A stretch of DNA of 31,686 nucleotides, from the NCBI GenBank assembly GCA_002773655.1, contig PFAR01000024.1, forward strand, positions 25,986 to 57,671, written 5' to 3'. The notes beneath the pieces are model-generated. The model saw nothing but the letters and a program-made list of their open reading frames with translations, was not told the origin of the DNA and searched no databases. Positions 14,872 through 21,446 of the stretch are shown here, piece by piece (within the stretch, counting starts at the first letter, position 1; each line of letters opens with the position of its first letter). A program made the translations under genes and the position numbers. The stretch is from Candidatus Falkowbacteria bacterium CG10_big_fil_rev_8_21_14_0_10_43_10. GTDB taxonomy: Bacteria > Patescibacteriota > Patescibacteriia > Patescibacteriales > XYC2-FULL-47-12.

Positions 14872-15690
14872 ATGGATAATTATTTTATAATAGCCATATT
14901 TAGCGTCATTCAAGGAATCACTGAATTTTTGCCAATCTCCTCTTCGGGGCACTTAGTGTTACTGCATAATATATTTACGAGCTCAATTACCAATGAGCTC
15001 ACTTTTGATGTTGTTCTTCATCTTGCCTCCGCCTTTGCCGTAATTTTATTTTTTTGGTCTGATTTAATAAAAATTGCGAAAAATTGGTTTAAAAGTCTGA
15101 TTAGAGCGAATTTTGAAGCTTCCGAGGCGAAGCTGGGATGGTTTATAATTTTAGCGACGATTCCGGCGGCATTAGCCGGATATTTTTTTGAAGATTTTAT
15201 CAAAAATTACCTGCGCTCCAATTTAGTGGTGGCGTTAATGCTAATTGTTATCGGCGTGCTTTTTTTGCTGACGGAGAAATATTCCAAACATAAAATTGAG
15301 TTAGCCGATTTAACCTGGAGAAGGTCATTACTGATTGGAGCCGCTCAGGCTCTCGCCTTAGTTCCCGGCGCCTCCCGTTCCGGCATTACTATTATAGCAG
15401 GCATGGCCGCTGATTTAAAGAGGAAGGCGGCGGTAAAATTTTCTTTCTTGCTGTCAATACCGGTTATTTTGGGGGCGAATATAAAAGAAATCCTCAGCTC
15501 GGGGCTGACGATTCCCAATGAAGATATTTTTAGTTTTAGTTTTGGTTTTATTATCGCATGGGTTGTTTCTTATTTTGTAATTAAATATTTTATTGTTTTT
15601 GTGAAAAAGTATTCTTTAAATATTTTTGCCTACTACCGGTTTGCCCTTGCGGCAATAATTTTATTTTTATGGCTTGCACAGCAGCTGTAA
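14872..15690 (+). CDS. uppP: Undecaprenyl-diphosphatase
   Basis: This 272-residue membrane phosphatase (BacA/UppP) recycles the undecaprenyl carrier for cell-wall and glycan synthesis. The two signature regions are present: QGITEFLPISSSGHLVLL at 15-32, with the catalytic Glu and Ser residues, and LVPGASRSGITI at about 163-174. The intervening VLHLAS motif and about eight membrane helices fit the family, as does the length. Its last 24 bases overlap the end of the CAP-domain gene on the other strand. Confidence 0.96.
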   Translation: MDNYFIIAIFSVIQGITEFLPISSSGHLVLLHNIFTSSITNELTFDVVLHLASAFAVILFFWSDLIKIAKNWFKSLIRANFEASEAKLGWFIILATIPAALAGYFFEDFIKNYLRSNLVVALMLIVIGVLFLLTEKYSKHKIELADLTWRRSLLIGAAQALALVPGASRSGITIIAGMAADLKRKAAVKFSFLLSIPVILGANIKEILSSGLTIPNEDIFSFSFGFIIAWVVSYFVIKYFIVFVKKYSLNIFAYYRFALAAIILFLWLAQQL

Positions 15691-16587
15691 TTTTTTATTG
15701 AAACCCGTAAGGTATCCGGCGTAAAAATAAATCAATACCATTGCCAGCATCAGCGACATATATAAAATCATTATTTTGACTGCTGTTAAAAAGTAATAAA
15801 GGACAGCAGTTTTATTTTTTATAATATTATTTACTTTGATTTTTTCCGCCGGAGAAAAAACAGGAAGGTATTTTTCGGCGGTTGTGTTATTTAAATAATA
15901 TTCAGATAGGTTTGAGGCGTTAAAATAGGCCGGGGCGGAGTAGGTATTCGCTTCAATCGCGCCACTGATAGGGGCGGGAACTGATTGTTCCGATGACGCG
16001 GTCGGCGACATAAGAATGGCAGGCGCGCCGAACAGTTCCACTGCGATAATTGTTTCTTCGCCAAACCAACTGCCCTTAACGGCCGCTGCGCCGATTTCAT
16101 TATAATCTTTGTGCAATATATTTTTTTTATGGGTCGGGGAGGCCAGCCAGGCGTTGAAGAGCGGTTCGCTGTCAGTAAAGTTAACCGCTAAATTTTCTCC
16201 GACAATTGAATATTGATAGCCGGCGTCTTTTATCCATTGAGAGAATTTTTTGTCGGAAAAATTATGAGAAAATTTCTGCTGCTGTAAAATGTCTTTCGCT
16301 TTTGCCAGAGCCGCCTTGGTTAGCAATTCATCCTCCTCCAGTTTAACCAGACCGTATTTGTCGCGCTCTTGGTTGGTGCGTTCAATCAGGTTAGTCGGGG
16401 TAATTGCCGAAGCTGAAGCCGCGTCCGGAAAAGGCAAAATAAGCAACAAAAAAATTCCTATTATCCACAGTGATAAGGAATTTTTAAAAATAGAAAAATT
16501 TAATTTTTTTGCCGCCATAGCGGCGGCAAACTCTCCTTCTTTGTTAAACATTTGGACTTTTTTTGTTTTTATTTTTGGTGAAAGCAT
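15667..16587 (-). CDS. CAP-domain (SCP/PR-1-like) membrane protein
   Basis: This 306-residue protein has an N-terminal hydrophobic signal or anchor (about 38-53) and a CAP domain at about 66-188. Near the C-terminus lies a further membrane helix (about 260-290). CAP hallmarks are His108 in FSHNF, Glu131 in VGENLA, and the AWLASPTHKKNILHKDYNEIG stretch with its conserved His. A Ser/Ala/Pro-rich linker follows the domain. CAP proteins such as B. subtilis YkwD are secreted, and their exact role is unclear. The ATG at 16587 is chosen because a good promoter covers the longer 5' frame (to 16638), and GTGAGAG precedes the ATG. It overlaps uppP tail to tail. Confidence 0.85.
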   Translation of the reverse strand: MLSPKIKTKKVQMFNKEGEFAAAMAAKKLNFSIFKNSLSLWIIGIFLLLILPFPDAASASAITPTNLIERTNQERDKYGLVKLEEDELLTKAALAKAKDILQQQKFSHNFSDKKFSQWIKDAGYQYSIVGENLAVNFTDSEPLFNAWLASPTHKKNILHKDYNEIGAAAVKGSWFGEETIIAVELFGAPAILMSPTASSEQSVPAPISGAIEANTYSAPAYFNASNLSEYYLNNTTAEKYLPVFSPAEKIKVNNIIKNKTAVLYYFLTAVKIMILYMSLMLAMVLIYFYAGYLTGFNKKLQLLCKP

Positions 16588-16609
16588 TTTTTTATCTCTC
16601 ACTGTCTTT

Positions 16610-16638
16610 AGTATATCATATTTTAAGGCAAAAATCAA
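16610..16638 (-). promoter_or_regulatory. Sigma-70-type promoter of the CAP gene
   Basis: On the minus strand TTGATT (16638-16633) and TATACT (16615-16610) are 17 bp apart, with a TG before the -10 box. The transcript would start about 16 bases before the chosen ATG. Confidence 0.7.
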
Positions 16639-16702
16639 GAGGAAAATTTAGTATTATTATGTGCTGAAAAATTTATATATAAGATTAATATCAAAATGAC
16701 AA

Positions 16703-16730
16703 TTGACTTAGTTATGAAAAATAGTAATAT
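16703..16730 (+). promoter_or_regulatory. Promoter of the small membrane protein
   Basis: TTGACT (16703-16708) and TAATAT (16725-16730) are separated by 16 bp, giving a leader of about 45 bases before the ATG at 16783. Confidence 0.55.
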
Positions 16731-16782
16731 ACCTATAGCAAAAAAATAAAATAGATATGGACGGAAAGGAGGTGAATGAATC

Positions 16783-17022
16783 ATGACAGCGTTTTTTCCA
16801 TTTGGATTGATACTATGGCTAATTGTCTTTGGTTTTGTTTATTTTCATTCTCAGTCGCCCTTTTATCTATTGAAAGGGAGATGGAGTTATCGGATTGTTC
16901 GTTTTTTTATCGCTCCTCCAGTTGTCATTATCTCCTTTGTTTTAATTTGGGTTTGCGGTATGATGATGTTTTCAATATTAGCAGAACCATTCGACCCAAA
17001 CTGGATTAATAACCTTTATTGA
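16783..17022 (+). CDS. Small two-helix membrane protein with its own signals
   Basis: This 79-residue protein has two clear membrane helices (about 5-22 and 42-66) joined by a basic loop (LLKGRWSYRIVR) and ends in a short polar tail. No family is recognised. The start is well supported by AAAGGAGGTG ending 9 bases before the ATG, one of the best Shine-Dalgarno sequences in the window. A promoter lies upstream and an intrinsic terminator downstream, so it is an independent single-gene unit. It could be a regulator of a membrane complex, a holin-like protein or a toxin; nothing in the sequence decides this. Confidence 0.75.
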   Translation: MTAFFPFGLILWLIVFGFVYFHSQSPFYLLKGRWSYRIVRFFIAPPVVIISFVLIWVCGMMMFSILAEPFDPNWINNLY

Positions 17023-17042
17023 TATTTTTTTTCTCAGTAAAT

Positions 17043-17075
17043 AAGGATGTGCCTAGACATCCTTTTTCTTTTTGG
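17043..17075 (+). terminator. Intrinsic terminator after the small membrane protein
   Basis: AAGGATGT (17043-17050) pairs with ACATCCTT (17057-17064) over a 6-nt loop and is followed by a T-rich tract. Confidence 0.85.
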
Positions 17076-17101
17076 AACTGATTGGACCAAGGTGGTTATC
17101 C

Positions 17102-17130
17102 TTGAAATAAAATTACTACAATGATACACT
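17102..17130 (+). promoter_or_regulatory. Probable promoter of the mannose-1-phosphate guanylyltransferase gene
   Basis: TTGAAA (17102-17107) and TACACT (17125-17130) are 17 bp apart, and TGA precedes the -10 box as an extended element. It lies just after the preceding terminator. Confidence 0.6.
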
Positions 17131-17136
17131 GACTTT

Positions 17137-17190
17137 GCAACTTATGGCTTACGATTTATAATCTGCCTGCCGACAGGCAGGCTTACAACT
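17137..17190. repeat. Heptamer array with a REP-like hairpin set into it
   Basis: Units GCAACTT, ATGGCTT, ACGATTT and ATAATCT step by 7 nt from 17137. They are followed by a GC-rich hairpin, CTGCCTG (17163-17169) pairing with CAGGCAG (17174-17180), and then by related TTACAACT sequence. The two repeat classes are directly combined here. Confidence 0.7.
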
Positions 17191-17195
17191 GAAAT

Positions 17196-18236
17196 ATGAA
17201 GTTAGTAATTTTTGCCGGCGGCATCGGAACCAGGCTCTGGCCGCTGTCGCGGGAAAATTCGCCGAAACAATTTGATAAAATTTTTTCCGGTCGCTCGACT
17301 TTGGAACTGGCGGTTGATCGCGTGAAGAATACTTTCGGTATAGATAATATTTTTATCCAGACCATTTCTAATTTTAAAAAGATTGTCCGGGAACAAATTC
17401 CTGATCTGCCGGAAGAGAATATTATTATTGAATCGTCCCGGCGTAATTTAGGTCCGGCCGTCTGCCTGGCCAGTTTGGAACTGCAAAAAAGAGGTTACGG
17501 CGGGCCAATGGCGATTCTCTGGGCCGACCAATTAATGGATGATACAGTGGAATTCGTGCGCGCTTTAAAAGCCGGAGAGGAGCTAATCAATCAGGAGCCA
17601 AAACGTTTTGTGTTTCTGGGAGAGCGCCCCCGCTTCGCCAACAATAATCTTGGCTGGATTACTGTCGGAGAAAGAACCGGTTTGATCAACGACATGGATT
17701 ATTTTGCTTTCCAAGGTTGGAAATACAAACCAACAGCCGAAGAGTGTGAACGTTTATTTAGGTCGGGGGCCTCCTGTTGGAACCCGGGATATTTTATCAC
17801 ATCAATCAGCTGGTTGCTTGAACAATATAAAAAGCTTGCTCCGGAAATTTATCGGCATGTATCCGCCGGAGAATACGGGCAGGCGGAAGCGATTCACTTT
17901 GACAGCGCCGTTATTGAAAAAGTAGACCTGTTAAATGCGGTAGTGATAAAGACAAATATGGGCTGGAGCGATCCCGGCACGCTCTACGCTTTAAAAGAGG
18001 CGCTGGAAGAAAGCAGAGAGGCGAATGTTATTCAAGGCAACGTTTCCGCCCTTAACACCAGCGACAGTTTGATTTATAATTTAGAAAAAGAAAAACTGGT
18101 GGCTGTTCTCGGGCTGAAAGAGATGGTAGTGGTCAATACCCCTGACGCCTTGATTGTCGTGCCAAAAGACGAGGTGGTGCATATTACCGAGCTGGTAAAT
18201 AAAATGAAAGAAGAAAGAAAAGATAAATATTTATAA
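17196..18236 (+). CDS. manC: Mannose-1-phosphate guanylyltransferase-like protein
   Basis: This 346-residue nucleotidyltransferase is predicted to make GDP-mannose from mannose-1-phosphate and GTP for surface glycans. The signature FAGGIGTRLWPLSRENSPKQ at 6-25 is exact for the ManC/AlgA group, and ESSRRNLGPAVCLAS stands at the usual E-P-x-x-R-x-T position. GWSDPGTLYALKEALE and the C-terminal beta-helix segment (VVVNTPDALIVVPKD) also fit. The phosphomannose isomerase domain of bifunctional enzymes is absent. A GTP-using paralog for another sugar cannot be ruled out. Confidence 0.9.
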   Translation: MKLVIFAGGIGTRLWPLSRENSPKQFDKIFSGRSTLELAVDRVKNTFGIDNIFIQTISNFKKIVREQIPDLPEENIIIESSRRNLGPAVCLASLELQKRGYGGPMAILWADQLMDDTVEFVRALKAGEELINQEPKRFVFLGERPRFANNNLGWITVGERTGLINDMDYFAFQGWKYKPTAEECERLFRSGASCWNPGYFITSISWLLEQYKKLAPEIYRHVSAGEYGQAEAIHFDSAVIEKVDLLNAVVIKTNMGWSDPGTLYALKEALEESREANVIQGNVSALNTSDSLIYNLEKEKLVAVLGLKEMVVVNTPDALIVVPKDEVVHITELVNKMKEERKDKYL

Positions 18237-18238
18237 TA

Positions 18239-18280
18239 TCATTGCTTCGCCTGACTCGCCGGCAGGCGGACTCGCAATGA
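18239..18280. repeat. REP-like palindrome before mltG
   Basis: TCATTGC and GCAATGA form the outer ends, and CGCCTG and CAGGCG the inner stem. It shares the GCCGGCAGGCGG-type core with the hairpin at 17163-17180. Confidence 0.7.
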
Positions 18281-18289
18281 CATAAAAAT

Positions 18290-19333
18290 ATGTTGCAAAA
18301 ATTAACGACTTCAATGGGAATAATTTTATCTCTCATAATATTAATCGGCGCGACCGTCTATATTTCTTTTTGGCGCGGCATCAACCAGCCGGCGCGGGCA
18401 GAGGGCGGGGAGGTTAATTTTATAGTAAAAGAAGGCGAGAGCGTTGCTCTGATAAGCGATCGGTTGGCAATGGAAGGCTTAATATCAAAATCTTTTTATT
18501 TTGACTGGTACGCGACATTTAAAAGAATTGACAAGAAGATCCAGGCCGGCAAATATATTTTAAACAAAAACATGAATATAAAGGAGATAGCCAGAAAACT
18601 CTCCGCCGGCGATGTTACCAATCAGGAGAAGACAATAAAAATTATTGAGGGCTGGGATATTAATGATATCGCCGAATATTTGGAACAGAAGCATGGGTTC
18701 AGCGCCAAGGATTTCATTAAACTCACCCAGCCGGGCGCGGGGACTTGTTTCGCCAAAGATATTTGCCGTTTTTCCCAGACGGATTCGCTGCCGGCGGACG
18801 CGGATTTGGAAGGCTACCTCTTTCCAGATACTTACCGCGTTTATAATGACGCGAGCGTTGAGGATGTTATTGCCAAGATGCTTAGTAATTTTGACGAAAA
18901 AATTACTCCGGAGATGCGGGAGGATATTGCCATCCAGGGAAAAACCTTGCATAAAATTATTATTATGGCCTCGCTAATTGAAAAAGAAGTGCGGAAGGTT
19001 GAAGATATGAAAGTAGTATCCGGAATATTTTGGAACAGGATAGAAAGGGGCCAGCCTCTGGAATCCTGCGCGACACTGGCATATGTGCTGGGCGAAAATA
19101 AGCCGCAATACAGCATCGAGGACACAAAAATTGATTCACCGTATAATACTTATCAGAACTATGGCTTGCCGCCCGGTCCGATTTCCAATCCGGGTTTAAA
19201 TGCCATTCAAGCCGCTATTTATCCGGCAAAAACCGATTATTTATATTTTCTTAATGAACTGGAAAGCGGCGAAACTCACTTCGCGAAAACATTTGAGGAG
19301 CATAGTGAAAATAAAAGACTTTATTTGAAATAG
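18290..19333 (+). CDS. mltG: Endolytic murein transglycosylase MltG
   Basis: This 347-residue inner-membrane enzyme cuts nascent peptidoglycan strands and helps set their length. An N-terminal membrane anchor (about 9-28) is followed by a small LysM-like region (VNFIVKEGESVALISDRL, about 42-59) and the YceG domain. The catalytic Glu lies in MASLIEKEVR (Glu231), and EGYLFPDTYRV, SPYNTYQNYGLPPGPISNPG and the closing YLYFL...THFAKTFEEH segment are characteristic. No Shine-Dalgarno is evident before the ATG, which follows a REP-like element. Confidence 0.95.
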   Translation: MLQKLTTSMGIILSLIILIGATVYISFWRGINQPARAEGGEVNFIVKEGESVALISDRLAMEGLISKSFYFDWYATFKRIDKKIQAGKYILNKNMNIKEIARKLSAGDVTNQEKTIKIIEGWDINDIAEYLEQKHGFSAKDFIKLTQPGAGTCFAKDICRFSQTDSLPADADLEGYLFPDTYRVYNDASVEDVIAKMLSNFDEKITPEMREDIAIQGKTLHKIIIMASLIEKEVRKVEDMKVVSGIFWNRIERGQPLESCATLAYVLGENKPQYSIEDTKIDSPYNTYQNYGLPPGPISNPGLNAIQAAIYPAKTDYLYFLNELESGETHFAKTFEEHSENKRLYLK

Positions 19334-19364
19334 TCATAAGACACAAGCCGCAGGTGTAAAATTA

Positions 19365-19413
19365 ATTTCAAATTCCAAAGCATTTTAATTTTGAATTTAA
19401 ATATTTGAATTTA
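19365..19413. repeat. Heptamer array between mltG and the kinase gene
   Basis: Units ATTTCAA and ATTCCAA are adjacent. TAATTTT, GAATTTA, AATATTT and GAATTTA follow in exact 7-nt steps. The two ends are loosely complementary. Confidence 0.65.
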
Positions 19414-19426
19414 TTTATAATAATTT

Positions 19427-20104
19427 ATGACTTACATAATCTCGCTCGGCGGATCTTTAATCGCGCCATCAGCTGGAATTGACTGGAAATATTTAAAAAA
19501 ATTCCGCGGTTTGATAATGGAGCAGATCCAAAAAGGCAATAAGTTTATTTTAGTCGCTGGCGGCGGCGCTATCTGCCGCGAATATCAGCGGGCGGCGGAG
19601 AAAGTCGTTATTTTAAGCGACGAAGACAAAGACTGGCTGGGCATCCACTCCACCCGGCTTAACGCCCATCTGTTGCGGACTATTTTTTTTGATGTGGCGC
19701 GTCCGGAGATAATTACCAATCCGGCAAAAAAAATAAGGGCGCAGGAGGCGATTATAGTAGCGGCCGGATGGAAACCGGGGCGGTCGACGGATTATGATGC
19801 GGTGATACTCGCTAAGCGGTATAAAGCCAAGGCAGTAATAAATTTGTCTAATATAAACTGCGTTTATGATAAGGACCCGAAAGAATATAAAAATGCGAGA
19901 AAAATTGAAAAAATAAACTGGGCGGATTTTAGGAAAATAGTGGGGAATAAGTGGATTCCGGGGCTGAACAGGCCCTTTGACCCCATTGCCTCGCAACTGG
20001 CGGAAAAATTAAAGCTGCAGGTTGTCATTATGAACGGCAAAAAATTAGGCAATTTTGAAAAGTGTTTAGATAGTAAAAAATTTCAAGGAACAGTTATAAA
20101 ATAA
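19427..20104 (+). CDS. Amino acid kinase family protein, probably UMP kinase
   Basis: This 225-residue protein has the amino acid kinase fold. IISLGGSLIAP is the N-terminal glycine loop, FILVAGGGAICREYQRAA the second nucleotide or substrate loop, and GWKPGRSTDYDAVILAKRY plus NLSNINCVYDKDPK the UMP kinase-type segments. The last matches the V-Y-x-x-D-P motif of PyrH. The form is closest to the shorter archaeal-type uridylate kinases, which phosphorylate UMP to UDP. It stands alone, without the frr or tsf neighbours common for pyrH, so the exact substrate is an inference. Confidence 0.8.
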   Translation: MTYIISLGGSLIAPSAGIDWKYLKKFRGLIMEQIQKGNKFILVAGGGAICREYQRAAEKVVILSDEDKDWLGIHSTRLNAHLLRTIFFDVARPEIITNPAKKIRAQEAIIVAAGWKPGRSTDYDAVILAKRYKAKAVINLSNINCVYDKDPKEYKNARKIEKINWADFRKIVGNKWIPGLNRPFDPIASQLAEKLKLQVVIMNGKKLGNFEKCLDSKKFQGTVIK

Positions 20105-20142
20105 TATAAAATTGCTAAAATTAAAAGGGAACCGCCATGAAT

Positions 20143-20170
20143 TTGACATATTTTATAATTATGTTAATAT
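20143..20170 (+). promoter_or_regulatory. Promoter of the rplJ-rplL operon
   Basis: TTGACA (20143-20148) is a consensus -35 box. TAATAT (20165-20170) follows after 16 bp, with TGt in front as an extended -10. Transcription would begin at about 20177, just before the leader RNA. Confidence 0.75.
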
Positions 20171-20176
20171 ATACGT

Positions 20177-20318
20177 AATTCCACAGACAGCGGGCGGCTT
20201 AACCGGCGTGAGACCTGCAGAGGAAGAAATATTATAAATTATAGGTTATAGTTAAAAAATGACTAATAACCCATAATTTATGGCAAAAGCGGTCTGTGGA
20301 AATACCACGGCTTTTTTT
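20177..20318 (+). ncRNA. Ribosomal protein L10 leader with attenuator
   Basis: The segment GACAGCGGGCGG...ACCTGCAGAGG (20186-20224) matches the L10-binding core of the L10 leader family (Rfam L10_leader). CCACAGAC (20181-20188) pairs with GTCTGTGG (20292-20299) to close the structure. The same 3' strand can instead pair within CTGTGG-aaata-CCACGG (20294-20310), which is followed by seven T residues, an intrinsic terminator. Binding of the L10-L12 complex probably controls which fold forms, as shown for the rplJL operon of Bacillus subtilis. A 16-bp AT-rich inverted repeat (15 of 16 matching) sits in the variable loop at 20234-20281. Confidence 0.85.
20234..20281. repeat. Heptamer-type palindrome inside the L10 leader
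   Basis: Arms at 20234-20249 and 20266-20281 are complementary at 15 of 16 bases. Units AATTATA, GGTTATA and GTTAAAA step by 7 nt. The leader core pairs on both sides of it. Confidence 0.75.
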
Positions 20319-20348
20319 ATTTCATATTTAATATTTCAAGATATTTAC

Positions 20349-20383
20349 TAATTGTTAGTTGTCGATTGTCAACTGCCAATTTT
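20349..20383. repeat. Heptamer array before rplJ
   Basis: Five 7-nt units run from 20349: TAATTGT, TAGTTGT, CGATTGT, then CAACTGC and CAATTTT. AGTTG and CAACT make it weakly palindromic. It lies between the attenuator and the rplJ start. Confidence 0.75.
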
Positions 20384-20391
20384 TTAAAAGT

Positions 20392-20913
20392 ATGGCGATT
20401 AATAAGCAAAAAAAACAAGAAATTATTAAAAATTTGCAAGATAAAATCAGCCGGGCAAAATCCGTAGTTTTTGCCAAATATTTCGGCATCGGCGCCAATG
20501 AGATTAATAACCTGCGCAATAAAGTCAGGGAGTCTGGCGGCGAATATGTGGTGGCAAAAAAGACATTGCTGGATGTCGCTTTCAGCAAGAGTAAAATTGA
20601 TGGTATAAAAATAAGGGAGATAGAGGGGGAAATAGCGACTGTATTCGGGTATGAAGATGAAGTGGCGCCGGCTAAAATTTTAGATGAATTTAAAAAAAGC
20701 CATGAAAGCGTAGAGCTGATGGGCGGCGTTCTGGAAGACAGGTTTATCGACGCTGAGAAAGTAAAAGCGCTGGCTAAATTGCCTTCCAAGCCGGAATTAT
20801 ACGCCAAAATAGTTGGTTCGCTTAACGCCCCGATTTCCGGTTTTGTTAATGTGCTGGCCGGAAATCTGCGCGGATTAGTAACCGTGCTGAAGGCTATCGG
20901 AGACAAAAAATAG
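20392..20913 (+). CDS. rplJ: 50S ribosomal protein L10
   Basis: This 173-residue protein forms the base of the ribosomal stalk and binds L7/L12 dimers through its C-terminal helix. The start MAINKQKKQEIIKNLQDKI and the VVFAKYFGIGANEINNLRNKVRESGGEYVVAKKTLL segment are diagnostic. The ATG at 20392 is preferred over a TTG at 20359 whose extra residues come from a repeat. It is expressed from the promoter at 20143 behind an L10 leader, and rplL follows after 46 bases. rplK, rplA and rpoB are not beside it, unlike in many bacteria. Confidence 0.96.
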   Translation: MAINKQKKQEIIKNLQDKISRAKSVVFAKYFGIGANEINNLRNKVRESGGEYVVAKKTLLDVAFSKSKIDGIKIREIEGEIATVFGYEDEVAPAKILDEFKKSHESVELMGGVLEDRFIDAEKVKALAKLPSKPELYAKIVGSLNAPISGFVNVLAGNLRGLVTVLKAIGDKK

Positions 20914-20959
20914 TTTTTGTATAAATTTTAGTAAATTAATAAAATAATAAATTAAATTT

Positions 20960-21391
20960 ATGACAGAAGAAAAGAAAGAAGAAACTGCAACTGAGGAAAA
21001 AAGCGCAGTAGTTCCAGAAAAATTTAAATCTCTGGTTGAAGAGATTGAAAAAATGTCCGTTTTGGATTTAGCTGAATTAGTTAAAATCCTGGAAGACAAA
21101 TTCGGCGTATCAGCCGCGGCTCCAGCCATGATGATGAGCGCTATGCCTGGCGCGGTCGGACAGGTCGCCGCCGAAGAGAAAACTGAGTTTAATGTTGAAT
21201 TAACCGCCGTCGGCGGCAACAAAATCGCGGTCATTAAAGTGGTAAAAGAAATTACCGGTTTGGGCTTAAAAGAAGCCAAGGATTTAGTTGACGGCGCCCC
21301 CAAAATAATAAAAGAAAGCGTAAAGAAAGAAGAAGCGGAAGCGATGAAGAAAAAAATTGAAGATGCCGGAGGACAAGTGACTTTGAAGTAA
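20960..21391 (+). CDS. rplL: 50S ribosomal protein L7/L12
   Basis: This 143-residue stalk protein recruits translation factors. The N-terminal dimer region ([20 protein letters not shown]), an Ala/Met hinge and the C-terminal domain ([20 protein letters not shown] through [16 protein letters not shown]) are all typical. The first 20 or so residues form a charged extension ([12 protein letters not shown]) that common L7/L12 proteins lack. It is co-transcribed with rplJ. Confidence 0.97.
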   Translation: MTEEKKEETATEEKSAVVPEKFKSLVEEIEKMSVLDLAELVKILEDKFGVSAAAPAMMMSAMPGAVGQVAAEEKTEFNVELTAVGGNKIAVIKVVKEITGLGLKEAKDLVDGAPKIIKESVKKEEAEAMKKKIEDAGGQVTLK

Positions 21392-21407
21392 GAAACACAA
21401 AATAAAT

Positions 21408-21446
21408 AAAATATAGGGGCAGCGCAATGCGCTGCCCCTATATTTT
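21408..21446. terminator. Strong bidirectional terminator after rplL
   Basis: A 19-bp perfect palindrome with one central base has a GC-rich core (GGGGCAGCGCA) and A/T ends that give a T-tract on either strand. It ends rplJL and the convergent 753-residue gene. Confidence 0.9.
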
